Source: Cichorium intybus
Taxonomy: Eukaryota; Streptophyta; Magnoliopsida; Asterales; Asteraceae
Direction: 5' to 3'
NCBI GenBank assembly: GCA_023525715.1
Contig: CM042017.1
Coordinates: forward strand, 80,565,357 to 80,629,356
Length of the DNA: 64,000 nt
This document shows positions 1 through 14,430 of the stretch, piece after piece; the first letter of the stretch is position 1, and every line of letters starts with the position of its first letter. Made by a program: the position numbers and the translations under genes. The notes below the pieces were generated by a model that searched no databases, was not told the origin of the DNA, and worked only from the letters and a program-made list of their open reading frames with translations.

Positions 1-222
1 TTCTGCGTTTTCCTCCGAGCAAAACGCAGATGATGGCCCTTAGCTGCGTTTTCCTCTGCAGACAACTGAGAGGAAAATGCAGACTAGGGCGAGGAAAACG
101 CAGACAATGGCCTTAGCTGCGTTTTCCTCTGAGCAAAACGCAGAGGATTGCACAGCTAAGGCCATTGTCTGCGTTTTCCTCGCCCTAGTCTGCATTTTCC
201 TCTCAGTTGTCTGCGTTTTCCT
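1..222. repeat. Fold-back repeat built from an AAAACGCAG / CTGCGTTTT motif
   Basis: Two 62-bp arms, 58-119 and 153-214, are perfect reverse complements separated by a 33-bp spacer. The spacer and the first 57 bases contain further copies of the same block (CTGCGTTTTCCTC, then a short link, then AAAACGCAG), so the stretch is a nested inverted and direct repeat. Small open frames here only reflect the repeat. It could be a fold-back transposon end or a local inverted duplication; no target-site duplication is visible because the window starts inside it. Confidence 0.8.
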
Positions 223-473
223 CTGGAGAACACATAAACCCAGTTTTTTGTGCGTAGAAATCTTGTACATTGTGCATAATATTTTGTACGTTCAAATAAT
301 CTAACAACTAAAACGATAACTAATACATAAAAACAACATGAAATTTGAGACTTACCAGTTTCCATGAGGAGAAATCTTGCGAAGCCATTTCAGAGCGTTT
401 GTCGTTGACGGGATCGAAAAATTTGACTTTTTTTCGGGATTTATATACCTGGGCTGAGAGGTGGGCAACCAAT
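223..473. other. Gene-free AT-rich spacer
   Basis: The stretch lies between two blocks carrying the AAAACGCAG motif. I see no credible coding region, RNA gene or terminal repeat in it. Confidence 0.5.
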
Positions 474-600
474 GAAAACGCAGCCCACAAGGACGAAAAC
501 GCAGCCTATAGCACCAAAACGCAGCCCATATGCCGCCCAAAGCACCAAAACGCAGCCCATAAGACGAAAACGCAGCCCATGAGGCCCGGCTGCGTTTTCG
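474..600. repeat. Clustered AAAACGCAGCCCA repeats ending in an inverted copy
   Basis: Five direct copies of (g/c)AAAACGCAGCC(c/t)A are spaced irregularly about 20-30 bp apart. They are followed at 588-600 by the reverse complement of the core (GGCTGCGTTTTCG). The core matches the motif at 1-222, so both blocks probably belong to one repeat of about 600 bp. Confidence 0.7.
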
Positions 601-956
601 TTGGTTATTTTGAGGAATAATCCGATTTTTTGACTATTTTGAGGAAAACCCCTTAGGGATTAGGCTATTTTAGTCATTTTCTCTATATATATATACTATG
701 TTATCGTAATCATATTAGACTTGTTCACAGAAAACATTAGAATTTAATTTGGAAGATGCAAGCTCTTGGAATGGTGCTTTACAATTTTAGTGGAAATGAT
801 TCCACATCGACAATAAGAAGAAAAATATGGGAGCGCACATCACTATATAAGGAGGAGCATTACCAAGGCTTGAATTTAAAAATATGCTATACAAATTCCA
901 GTCACTTAAATAAACAAAATTGATTTCAGGGCATTGCTTAGCATTTTTTAGTTCTT
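601..956. other. Gene-free AT-rich stretch
   Basis: No coding frame, RNA gene or terminal repeat is recognisable. There is a short (TA)n run near 684-695. Confidence 0.5.
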
Positions 957-3160
<2,204 letters not shown>

Positions 3161-3177
3161 CTATATATATATATATA

Positions 3178-5668
3178 CTAGACGAAATCCTGCGCGTTGC
3201 GCAGGTTAAAATTATGTATGAAAAACTTCGTCATTCACATTATCTATGAAATAATAACTCTTCCACTAAGTTGATATATAAACTTGTAACTACTTTGAAC
3301 AATAAACATCTATTACAATCACAATACTCAATGATCGTTACCCGCGATTTGCGCTTAAATAATATTAAATATAATTCTCAATCTAGTGTTAATTTTACTA
3401 TTGTGATTATTAACTAATTTGATTATTACTTATTTTATCATCTTTGTATTTCTATCATAATGATTATTTAAAATAACAATGCTTCTTTAAGTTAATGTAA
3501 TATAATTTATGAATTTACGTTACTATATATTATTATTATCGTTAATTAAGTTTAAAAATAAGTTATTATTATTAAGTAGTTGTATAAGACTTTTAAAAAC
3601 CACTTATTAATATTAAAATTTATAAAATTTTAAAGTCTAGATAGAAAGTTTTATTTTATTTGTAGTCATATTACATTAACAAATGAATTCTGAATCGTTA
3701 CTAAAAGAACATTTAAAAAATTGTGTCGATTTCAAATCAATATTATGTACATCTTTAATAAATTGTTTGTTACATCCACAATGATGAAACATAATCAAAC
3801 AATCATATATAATATTGCAAAATAATATCATACATCTTTAATAAATTGTTAGTTAAATGTATTGAAGTTTTATTAATATTACAACCCTTTAAATTTCAAA
3901 TAAGAGTTATTTAGCATTAAACTACTATAATGAAAAGTTTTTTCTACTTATGATATTTAATTGATACTTATGATACTCAATTAAAGAGAATTGAAATATT
4001 TAAATTGTATTTAGTCAACTAAATGAATAATATGATCCCCTAATGTGTAGTATTATATTATATTTGAAAATTAATATTGAACTATTTCTAATGCAAATAA
4101 AGCTAATAATATGTTAGTTTTATCTATTTAAAATTTTTTCGTATAACTTATTTTTGTATATTTGTTTCAAAGCAAACTTTCAAACAATGTGTTCTAGAAT
4201 ATGATTGGCGAATGAGTGTGTGAGAAGTTATTTGACAATAAGGAATTTATAGATGTTTAATGTATTTCATGGTAGGAAATGTGTTTAATTTTTATTCATT
4301 ACTAGTATATAATAAATAAACAGTTAACATAATATCATATCAATTTTAAAAAACATAAAACTAATAGATTAAGAAAAACCTACAAACTCATTACTATAAA
4401 CTTAACTATAATATTTATAAGTGTACATGTATCTGTTTATTGATTTATATTAACCGATTCATGGAGACTTTGAATTTTTTATGAGTCAAAATACTTGAGA
4501 AATATAAATAAGTTCTTCTCTAGTTGTTACAAATTCATGATTGTAGGTTGTTGTATGTATACATTCACTTTTTATATTGTTGCACATTATTTTTTGAGCT
4601 TAAGCTCTTGTATTTGTGTTTTTTATGGTATATGATTTTTGACATTGTAGTTAATTTGCCTATTTCATTGTCTACATGAAAGTTATCATTAACATATATA
4701 TGTATGAGATGTATCATTATCAACAAATGCTTAGAATGCAATAGAAAAAACCACAAACTATTAATGATGATTTGAAAATTACAATCTATTTTTATTTTCC
4801 AATAATTCCTTTATATTATATTGAAATTTGACATCTTTTCATGTTGCAATTATATTAGTTACATAACCGACGACGGAACTCAATAAAACAATCATATATG
4901 ATATTACAAAATAAGAACATACATCTTCAACATCTTGTAACAAATAAATTGAAAAAGAATAAATTTCTCTTTGATCTAAATGTACAACATAAATGTTTTC
5001 TTGAAATCTAAAGAAAGAATAAGGAAAATAGAAGTGAATACAAATTGAACCAAAAAATAACTAAAATATCTTCTAGCATTTTAAAATTTTGATAGTCATA
5101 CCCGCCTTTATCTTACACATTTTTTCCCATCTTCTTGAATTTAGGCAATAATAACAAAAATAGAAGAGAAGAAAATGCACGCATATATTAGTTACACAAC
5201 CGACGACGGAACCCAATCAAACAATCATATAAGATACTACAAAATAAGAACATACATCTTTAACATATTGTAACAAATAAATTGAAAAGGATAAATTTCT
5301 CTTTGATCTAAATGTACAACATAAATGTTTTCTTGAAATCTAAAGAAAGTAGAAAGAAAAAAGAAGTTAATACAAATTGAAACAAAAAATAACTAAAATA
5401 GCTTCTAGCATTTTAAATTTTTGATAGTCATACCCACTTTTATCTTGCATATTTTTTTCTCCATCTTCTTGAATTTAGACAACAATAACAAAAAGAGAAG
5501 AGAAGAGAATGCATAAACCAAGCATGAAAATAATATTCTTATATAGGAAAAATATTTTATTTAACTAAGTCATTAATTGGAAGAAGTTAAAAAGGTGGGA
5601 GTTTCAAATGAATATGGTGCAAGTATTTGAGTTATCTTGATCCACATTCATGAATGGCCTCTATTATA

Positions 5669-5671
<3 letters not shown>
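3178..5671 (-). mobile_element. Probable non-autonomous Helitron (3' end well supported, 5' end tentative)
   Basis: Read on the minus strand, a 7-bp-stem hairpin with a 3-base loop (cctgcgcaacgcgcagg, plus strand about 3189-3205) is followed after seven bases by CTAG (3178-3181) and then T. This matches the Helitron rule of a GC-rich hairpin, CTRR and insertion before T. The body is AT-rich, without a Rep/helicase frame, and includes a 333-bp tandem repeat. A possible 5' end on the minus strand (TCTTATAATAG at 5661-5671) starts with TC, but the preceding base is C rather than the expected A, so that end is uncertain. A related hairpin remnant lies near 3340. Confidence 0.55.
4852..5514. repeat. 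Tandem duplication of an approximately 333-bp unit
   Basis: 4852-5184 and 5185-5514 share almost the whole sequence, from atattagttacacaaccga at the start to gaatgca(t/c)gcat-like ends, with scattered substitutions and short indels. A shorter related piece lies at about 3770-3850. Both copies are non-coding and AT-rich. They lie inside the probable Helitron. Confidence 0.85.
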
Positions 5672-6293
<622 letters not shown>

Positions 6294-6499
6294 ACATGCT
6301 CTAAAATCATTATAGAATGATATTGCTAATAACATATGGTCTTATATGGTCATACCAGTAACAAGTTAAACACCTTAATGATAATTTAGGTATGAATTTG
6401 ATTCATGTTAAAATATCATAATTCTTGTGTTTATTAGTTTATGTGAAAAAAATGTGTAAATATTTTATAGCGCACTTTTATATTGTATATTTTACACGT

Positions 6500-7103
6500 T
6501 AATGGACCGAGTTTTATTTTATTTTTGTAAAATGACTAATAATGCAAACTTTTAAGGCAAGCTGCTTTGTGTGGAATTATGTTAAAATGTAGGGTTTAAA
6601 GCGTAAAATTGGTGAAGATAAAGATGAGAAATGAAGGATAGATCAGGAGAAGCTCGCGACATGGAGCATTGGTCTTCGAGGATAAGGCAGACTCGTGGCA
6701 TGAAAATCCATAGTCGGCGGCGCAAATTGTTAGATCTTGCAACTATAATTAGATGCTTCCAGGTTGAATTTCAGGGAGTGAAGACTGATCCATTAAGTAG
6801 AATTCTGGCATCTTTGACTCGAATTCATAGTCTTTCTGTTTTACACTTGGAAGTTGGTTAGTTGCAATATCTCGGTTATTGTAATGACTCTTGTGCTATG
6901 AGTATTTCGTATCAAGGAATTTCTCTAACCACAGAGGTTAAGTTTTTGTTCTAGGAGTAATCATTAGGCTCCTGTCTTGGTTTTTGTTTTGAGAAGGAGT
7001 TTGTTTTGATTTATTTTGTGAAATGTTATAGTTTAGTTTATTTGGTGTTCGGTCTATAGTTTCATGTGTAGATCTAAATTGGTTTATGTTTTTGAGTTTG
7101 GTT
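6500..7103 (+). repeat. Left part of a diverged LTR of the TGACA...TGTCA family (family X)
   Basis: This stretch shares order and short matches with the family X solo LTRs at 28010-29137 and 44107-45080, including a GC-rich GCGACG/CGGCG block followed by a ttgcaacta(c/t)aa core. Its remainder is 22158-22342, which ends in the family X terminus CGTGTCA. E1 split it, as shown by the TGGTT duplication on either side of E1. The 5' start is not clear. A 76-codon frame at 6631-6861 falls inside this LTR and is therefore not called as a gene. Confidence 0.5.
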
Positions 7104-8011
7104 TGTAACACCCAACTTACAATAATAAATATACCCCATTTTATTTTTATTTTCCACAATTTAAAACATATATTATATAGAAAAATATAATACAGGGGTA
7201 TATGTTACAAAGAAGAAGCGCACAAGTGGTATCTGGGAATACGAACTCTCTGCAAAGCCGGGTTGCTACAATAATCTGCTCTAATCCCGAATCACATCTT
7301 TCCCCTTAGTAGGGTCTATAGTACCTGCAACATTAGTATCAACAGGGTGAGCTACACAAGCTCAGTGAATAATCAATATGTATCACAGTATATAATATTA
7401 TAAAGTAAGCACATAAACATGTAACTACACAGCCACCACATCATACCACAGCCCCATGCTCATCCGTAATGCTCCAATCAATCACATTCGACCTTTCCTT
7501 GTCCCCATGGTATCAAGTCACAAATACTCACCGTACACCCCTTGAGTGTGTGATAGAACTGCCGGCCGATTAGGCCATCACAACACATATATGTGCTCCC
7601 ACCACAATTACTGCTTAAACGGCCGTCACAATATATACGTGGTCTCAACCACAAACACTAAGTAAGTGGCCCCATAGAAAAAGTGGTCTCAACCACAAGT
7701 ACTGGGTATGTGACCCCACGGAAAGGTGGTCCTAATCACATGTACCGGCGATGTGGCCCCACTAGAAAAGTAACACTAAGCCACACAGGCTCCATAATCA
7801 AATAACACTTAGGGAAAGTATTGATTACTCACCGTGATTATCATTCTTGAGCTCAAACCGAATGCCTCGAATGTAGTAATCTTAGCCGTTTATAAAGCTA
7901 AGAGCGTTGCTTCCAAATCCTAGCTGCCTCGAATGCTGATGCTTATCACTCGATGTATCGAATGAAGTTTGAGGTGTGTGTTAAAATGAAGAAGTTGGGC
8001 CCCTATTTATA

Positions 8012-9770
8012 TGTAACATCCCAAAAATTTTAGGGTAAAATTAAAAAAAAATTAAACGAACACTTTAATATAAGAAAAGCCATTTAATTAATTTTGACAA
8101 AATTCCATAACTTATAAGTTTAATGAAAACATCCCAGGATTAACAAAAGTTAATGAAATCACAACATAACGGAACATCCATTAAAAAACAGTCCTACAAT
8201 GAAGCAGCACAGTGTATACACGTCACGCCTTGCCATCCATGGTACCTGATGTACCTGAAACAGTAGTTTATATAGGGAAAGGGTAAGCACAGAGCTTAGT
8301 GAGTTCCTCAGAATACCATACGATCCATCACATATAACATACAACACATCATAACCATTCATATGTCTGTGAGACTCGCGGGCTATCCCTGTTCCGCTGA
8401 AGACTCACGGGCAGTTCCCGTTCTGTCTTATCGCTCGCAGGCTATTCCCGTTCCGCCTATTGGCTCGCGGGCTATCCCGTTCCGTCCACAAACAATCATT
8501 ATCATAGCAATAATTCATACAATTATCATAACAGGTAAGATCACCTTAGTCTAACATATCTTCCTTCCTACGCATGCAATATCACCTATAGTATAGTGAG
8601 AAGACTCACCTGATTATAGTTGACTATATCGTTTATCTTTCTCGGCTTTGTATTTCCTTCAACTTTAACTGTTAACATAATAAGAAATCTATCATTTCTT
8701 AATCCTTAACTATATTATAGTCGCATCATTAAACCCTTCAATAATTCCAATATGATACTCCATGATTTATCAAGTAAAGAACGGCCAGGTAGAAGATTAG
8801 ATGGGGTGGCAGGATCCTTTCAGCATTTTAGCCTTTCGGAAAATCCAACAACCAGATCCCAAGTAATCGGCCTAGTCACCTCCCTCGTAAGTAAATCAAT
8901 CGGTATTATTTTCAGAAATTACGAATTGTTATAATAACGACATTTTAAGGTTTTTGTTTACTATTGTTAGAAATGAGTATAATATAACATATGTTATACT
9001 TATTAAATATTCTACTTCTTAACAAAAACTATTTTACAATACCTAATTAAGCTATAGAAAGGTTTGTAGTTACCTTATGACCAGTCGTCGAGATCTATAA
9101 CTCCTTCGTTAGGCTTTTGAGCTTCCTTCCGCTCACTTGCTTACACTCTAGTGCTTAGAAACCTCTATATATTTGATTGAGTTTTAGTTGTGTGGTTTAT
9201 GAGATGTTTTGAGGGGTATTTATACTTGAATTCTTGAATAAAAAATGGCATGACACTTTTGACAAAAGATTTTAATAATATAACTTTGTTGAAATTAATA
9301 CCATCTAGAATCAGTCTGTTCAAGACTGGTTTAGCCGACATTAAACCCATGAAATTCATGTTTTTATTTGATATTCCAGAAATTTATCTCAATACCTTTC
9401 CAGGGATGTATTTTACGTATTTATATGATTTTTCTATGATTTATTATGAATTTTTGAAAACAGACTATCTAATCTGTCAATTCCGAACTAATCAGTAAAG
9501 ATTTCATTTTTTACCATAGATAATGTCATTTTCAAGCTTACTATTATTTTTGGTAATTATACTAGACTCAATTTTTAAACTTTGTGCATTGGTTTGAGGT
9601 CCAAACAAGTTTCCTAGAATTAATTATGATTTTTCTAAAAACGACACAAAATGCTGATTTTCATATGAAATTGTAACTAAAGTTTTTCTTAGCTTTATAA
9701 CTACCAACATCATATAATTCCTAACACTCTTATTTTAAGTATATGTTATAATCAGGATACGGGTCTTACA
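8012..9770. mobile_element. Solo gypsy-type LTR nested in the E1 LTR
   Basis: It starts TGTAACATCCC, ends GGGTCTTACA, is 1759 bp long, and is flanked by TTATA on both sides (8007-8011 and 9771-9775). The other E1 LTR at about 21970 reads straight through this point (gtttatagggctc), so it gives the empty site. No gag or pol frame lies inside, so it is a solo LTR left by LTR-LTR recombination. It includes a tandem hairpin repeat at 8371-8488. The small frames at 8159-8362 and 9165-9498 are not supported as genes. Confidence 0.9.
8371..8488. repeat. Four tandem hairpin units of about 30 bp in the solo LTR
   Basis: Each unit has the form CTCRCRGG-c(t/a)(a/g)t-CCCGTTCCG. Stems CGGG/CCCG are perfect in units 2 (8408-8420) and 4 (8468-8479) and weaker in units 1 and 3. 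Confidence 0.8.
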
Positions 9771-9994
9771 TTATAGGGCTCAAAAACACTATTCACGATG
9801 TCATCGCTTACATCAATTTCACTATTCACGACGTCGTCGCTTACATCATCTTCACTATTTACGAGGTAAGCGCTTACATCATCGAGAACTACTCTAGGAG
9901 TTACTGTTCACGACAGAGTTACTGTTCACGCTGGAGTTACTATTCATGTCGGAGTTACTATTCAGAATTTTTTTTTTGAAAAACGGTTGTTACA

Positions 9995-10010
9995 AGTTCT
10001 TCCCCCCTTG
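9995..10010 (-). promoter_or_regulatory. E1 polypurine tract
   Basis: On the minus strand, aaggggggaagaact lies directly before the LTR start TGTAACAACC. This is the expected place of the plus-strand DNA primer of an LTR retrotransposon. Confidence 0.85.
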
Positions 10011-10030
10011 ATGAGATTCCGTCCACGGAA

Positions 10031-11936
10031 TCAAGCAAATAGTTGGGGATACTTCGCCTTCATTTCCTCTTCGGCTTCCCAAGTCACATCCGAGCCCTTG
10101 TGATATCGCCACTGTACTTTTACCATGTTAATGCTCTTATTTCGCAGCTGTCTAACCTTCATGTCTAATATCTTTTCTGGCTGTTCCGGGTACCTCAATT
10201 TTTCATCTATCTCAATTTCAGGTAAAGACACTCGTTGGGAATTATCAAACAGAGTCTTCCTCAATTGTGACACATGGAAGACGTCGTGAATGCCTCTTAG
10301 CTCCTCAGGTAGCCCTAAACGGTAGGCTACTGCTCCCACCTTTTGTAATACCTGGAATGGGCCAATAAAGCGAGGACTCGGCTTCCCCTTCTTTCCAAAA
10401 CGAATCAGACCCTTCCACGGGGAAACCTTAAGCATCACCATATCACCAGCCTGAAACTCAATAGGTTTCACTCAACGATCAGCATACTTCTTTTGGCGGT
10501 TTTGAGCAACCTTCAAATGTTCTCGAATTTCTCGAATTTTCTCTTCAGTTTGGGCGACAATCTTCGGTCCGGCTAATGGCTTTTCCCCTAACTCTGTCCA
10601 ACAAGTCAGGGTATGAGATGGTGCTCCATACAATGCCTCATACGGCGCCATCTGGATGCTGGAGTGGTAAATGTTATTGTATGCAAATTCTACTAAAGGT
10701 AGTTGGTCCTCCCAACTCCCGCCAAAATCTATAACACATGCACGAAGCATATCCTCCAATGTCTGAATAGTCCTTTCACTCTGTCCGTCAGTCTGAGGAT
10801 GATAGGAAGTACTCATCAAAACTTTCGACCCGAACTGCTCTTGGAGACTCTGCCAAAACCGAGAAATAAATCGGCCATCTCGGACAGATATAATGGAGGA
10901 CGGTACACCGTGTCGACGGACCACTTCATCGATATAGATTTTGGCTAATTTGCCGACTTGATAACTCTCACATATAGGTATGAACTGAGCAGATTTTGTC
11001 AGTCGGTCCATGATTACCCATGTTGCATCGTGTCCACGTGGCGTCTGATGAAGTTTTGTCACAAAGTCTATGGTGACCTCGTCCTACTTTTTCATTGGGA
11101 CAGGTAAAGGATGAATTTCTCCATATGGCTTTTGATGATTGGACTTTACTTGCAAACATGTTTGGCACCGTTCTACATATATTCCTATGTCTCTCTTCAT
11201 TCCCGGCCACCAATACAACGATTTCAACGTCCGATACATTTTGGTACTACCCAGCATACCGGGAACAGAACAATGAGCATCCTCGAGGAGTAACTTCCGT
11301 GCCTCACACTGCTTCGGCACCCACACTCAACCTCTAAAGGTCTTCAATCGCTGAGAATCTTCCTCAAGTTGGTTAATATAGCTATCCATGCGTTCACTTT
11401 TCACATGCTCCGCCTTCCCTGCTTCCTCTTGAGCTGCCCGAATCAGCTCAGGTAGCCGACTGAGAATGCTCATACAAGCAGACACAACCCTAATAGGTCT
11501 CTCTTTTCGTCTGAGAGCACCTGCAACTACATTTGCATTTCCTGGATGGTACAAAATCTTGCAGTCATAGTCTTTAAGTAAATCCATCCATCTCTGCTGC
11601 CTCATGTTCAGCTCCTTTTGATCGAACAAATGTTTAAGACTTTTATGGTCCGTATAGATCTTGAACTTTACCCCGTATAGGTAATGCCTGCACAACTTTA
11701 ATGCTAACACCATGGCAGCTAGTTCAAGATCATGTATAGGGTATCTTTTCTCAGCTTTTTTCAACTACCTGGATGCATATGCAATCACCCGACCCTTTTG
11801 AATTAAGACACATCCCAGGCCTACCCTAGAAGCGTCACTATAAACCACAAAATCCTCCCCACCTTATGGTAATAACAACACTAGGGCCTCACACAGGACT
11901 TGCTTCAGCTTCTGGAATGCAGCTTGCTGCTCTTCA
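10031..11936 (-). pseudogene. E1 pol: RNase H, integrase and chromodomain, broken
   Basis: Read from 11936 down, the frame runs through RNase H (VVYSDASRVGLGC, then YTDHKSLKHLFDQKELNMRQ, then DALRRKE-like), the integrase zinc region (CSVPGMLGSTKMYRTL, WWPGMKRDIG, CQTCLQVK), the integrase core (VIMDRLTKSAQFIP, SVRDGRFISRFWQS, YHPQTDGQSERT), the GPF/Y-like domain, and a C-terminal chromodomain ending WEAEEEMKAKYPQLFA. One frame is kept throughout but is cut by stops at 11864-11866, 11765-11767, 11327-11329, 11084-11086 and 10472-10474. Each stands where the sister element E2, or the family motif, has Q, Q, R, W and R. The chromodomain places it among the chromoviruses, probably the Tekay-like group. 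Inactive. Confidence 0.93.
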
Positions 11937-13903
11937 TGTAACACCAAGATACTCTTTATATGTAAATATAATAAAAAGGGTAAATTGGTCATTTTACCTT
12001 AGAAGGGTAATTTGGTCTTTTGGACAGAAAAGGATTTGGTTTGTAATAATATTTTGAGTTTTGGACTTAAAATGTTATAAATACATGTTTTTTGTCATAA
12101 AATTTGACAAGTGTGGCAAAAGTTTAAGAAATGGAACTCCAGGGGCTAAACTGAAAATTCTAGAGGTATAAAAAAAGGGAAAAGCCTCTCCACATGTGCA
12201 GAAGCTTGGAGAAACATTGGGAGAGGGTTTTCTTGTATGGTCTTAGCAGAATCTTGGAGGTTGAAGCAAGAAATCGGATCGGTACTTGGAATTTGAAAGT
12301 TTCAAGTGATTGAAGGTTAGTAATTGTATCTTTAACCTAAGTTTTTGTGTGTTCTTCATGAGAGGAACTTGATGACTGAAATTCCAGTCAAGAACCACGA
12401 AGTTTCATGACTTTAATCTTCCAATAAGTCATGAGTTAAGAACATAACTCAAGAATATGGAAGTAGGTTTCTATTTTTGAAGATTTGCAATTTTGATCAA
12501 GAACCCTAGATTGTGTGTTCTTGTGAATAACTTGGTTCTAATGGTTTATAATAAGTTCTATATGTTATTTTAGTAGAACTAAACCAGTGGAAGTGATTAA
12601 AACTTGATAATTTCGGTTTTAGACCAAAATTGTAAAAACGGGAATTTTTGGAAACGGGTTTAAATTTGACAATTCCATTGTTTAAAACTTGATGTTAATG
12701 AAGGGTTTTGGTCTTGGAATATTTCCTAGTGATTAATCGTGTAATAAGGACTTAACAAGAGAAAATGGGATTTTATAGTACAAAAATCGAACATTCTGGT
12801 CTGGAATCGCAGCAATCGCGACGCGACCAGGGCCTGGGTCGCGACGCGTGGTCGAGGCAGAAATGAAGTTGTTATCTGTTACAGTTTTGAGCAATTTCCA
12901 AGTATGATTTTGATGCTAGGCTTGTCCGTTTGACCTGAGATTTTGAACATAGGTCTAATATGGTATGAAACTTCATGGAAAATTATTAAAATGAGAATAC
13001 GACCTCCCGAAGGTACTGTAGTAGAATACGCGTATTTCGGGAAGTGTATTAAATTTTTATAATGATGGTTATTGCTCGATAATGATTGGAAATGGTGTTA
13101 TATTAGACTCTTATACATTAGAGTAAATTGAGATGGTAAATTAACCTATAATCATTGTGAAAATGATTGAATTTATAGGTACGGGACAAAAGATTGTGGA
13201 ATACATTGAAAGGCAAGAAATAACTAACGCTAGTGGTAGCAAGCATCAAGGTGAGTAATCTTAACTATATCTAGTATGATATGATATTGGATTGAGAATC
13301 CAAATGGTGCAGCCTTTTCGGCTATGATATAAAAATCTTGTATCTAAATGGTGCGGTCTTATGACCATGATAACGGGTTATTGAACCCAGCTGGTGCGGC
13401 CTTTGGGCTATGAAATTAATGATGAAACTGTTGGTGCGGCCTTAGGGCTATGATTTGAATGTTGAAAATGTTTTGGTGCGGCTTATATAGCCATGACATA
13501 TGGTGCGACTTATATAGCTATGATAAATGGTGCGGTCATTTATGACTATGAATTATGGGACAGAAACTGTTATGAGAATTTGAATGTTATTATTCTCTTA
13601 TTTTGTGAGATTATTTGCATGATTACTCATTGGACTTGATAGCTCACAGTGTTTATTTGATATGTCCCTGCACGTGAGCGTGATCCTGCTAAAGGGAAAG
13701 ACAAAGTCCGTGACTAGGGACTAAGTAATGTTGAAGTAGCAGCCCGGCTTGAAGGATGTATAATAATAGTATATTGTAATTCTTGATACTCTTGTACCTG
13801 TTTATATTAACTGATACCCTATACTCATGGTTTGGATTGTAAAATATATGTTTGAAAAATAAAAAATTTTATGGGGTGTTTTGTTAATAAGTCGGGTGTT
13901 ACA
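11937..13903 (+). mobile_element. E2 solo LTR in E1 pol
   Basis: 1967 bp, starting TGTAACACC and ending GGGTGTTACA, flanked by CTTCA (11932-11936 and 13904-13908). Its sequence is nearly the same as the LTR at 18940-20942, differing by a 36-bp tandem duplication in that copy and a few substitutions. Orientation follows the E2 coding strand. It holds the hairpin array at 13303-13552. The small frame at 11866-12057 is not a gene. Confidence 0.93.
13303..13552 (+). repeat. Seven-unit hairpin array in the E2 LTR
   Basis: Each unit reads TGGTGC, stem, 3-6 base loop, stem, then usually ATGA. Stems are AGCC/GGCT (13311-13323), GGTC/GACC (13355-13366), GCC/GGC (13399-13408 and 13439-13448), GGCT/AGCC (13480-13492), a weakened GACT/AGCT (13507-13519) and GTCAT/ATGAC (13535-13546). 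Spacing between units varies from about 27 to 46 bp. The flanks are conserved while the stem bases change together. The array recurs at about 20343-20585. Confidence 0.85.
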
Positions 13904-14043
13904 CTTCAGTCCACTCAAACTTCTCGCCCTTCTTAGTTAATTTAGACAAAGGAGCTGCAATATAAGAGAAGTTCTCTACAAATCTCCTATAATATCTGGC
14001 TAACCCAAGAAAGCTGCGTATTTCTGATGGATTCCACGGCGGC
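13904..14043 (-). pseudogene. E1 reverse transcriptase C-terminal fragment, copy 1
   Basis: The minus strand encodes PSEIRSFLGLARYYRRFVEN and continues through SKLTKKGEKFEW, the usual link between RT and RNase H. It continues the E1 pol frame across the E2 solo LTR. The glycine of the usual LAGYY is arginine here. The fragment ends abruptly at LTR sequence near 14044, so the rest of RT has been deleted. Confidence 0.88.
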
Positions 14044-14430
14044 TAAAATATACCCCATTTTATTTTTTATTTTCCACACTTTAAAACATATACTATACAG
14101 CAAAATATAATACAGGGGTATATGTTACAAGTAAGAAGCGCACAAGTGGTATCTGGGAATACGAACTCTCCCCAAAGCCAGGTTGCTACAATCATCTGCT
14201 CTAACCCCGAATCACATCTTTCCCCTTAGTAGGGTCTATAGTACCTGCAACATTAGTATCAACAAGGGTGAGCTACACAAGGCCAGTGAATAATCGATAT
14301 GTGTCACAGTATATAATATTATAAAGTAAGCACATAAACTTGTAACTACACAGCCACCACATCATACCACAGCCCCATGCTCATCCGCAATGCTCCAATC
14401 AATCACATTCATCCTTTCCTTGTCCCCATG
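14044..14430 (-). repeat. E1 right LTR fragment, copy 1
   Basis: Matches the E1 left LTR from about 7132 and the second copy from about 21087 at high identity, lacking the first 25 or so LTR bases. At 14430 it stops in mid LTR (tgtccccatg) and joins E2 gag sequence. The methionine at 14377 that opens the long gag frame lies in this LTR piece and is not the natural gag start. Confidence 0.88.

Larger units (their letters stand above)
7104..9994 (-). repeat. E1 left LTR (3' LTR of a minus-strand element), interrupted
   Basis: It begins TGTAACACCC and ends GTTACA directly before the purine tract complement. Removing the 8012-9770 insertion and one TTATA leaves about 1127 bp, matching the right LTR (about 1071 bp, truncated). 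It contains short hairpins at 7540-7770, for example GTGGT-ctca-ACCAC at 7639-7652 and 7683-7696 and GGCC-gatta-GGCC near 7564. Confidence 0.9.

Noticed and set aside
6631..6861. 76-codon frame that looks less AT-rich than its surroundings
   Set aside because: It lies in the diverged family X LTR, whose GC-rich block explains the composition; no known domain.
14377..14430. N-terminus of the 526-codon E2 gag frame
   Set aside because: These codons are E1 LTR sequence joined to gag by rearrangement, so they are not part of the gag protein.
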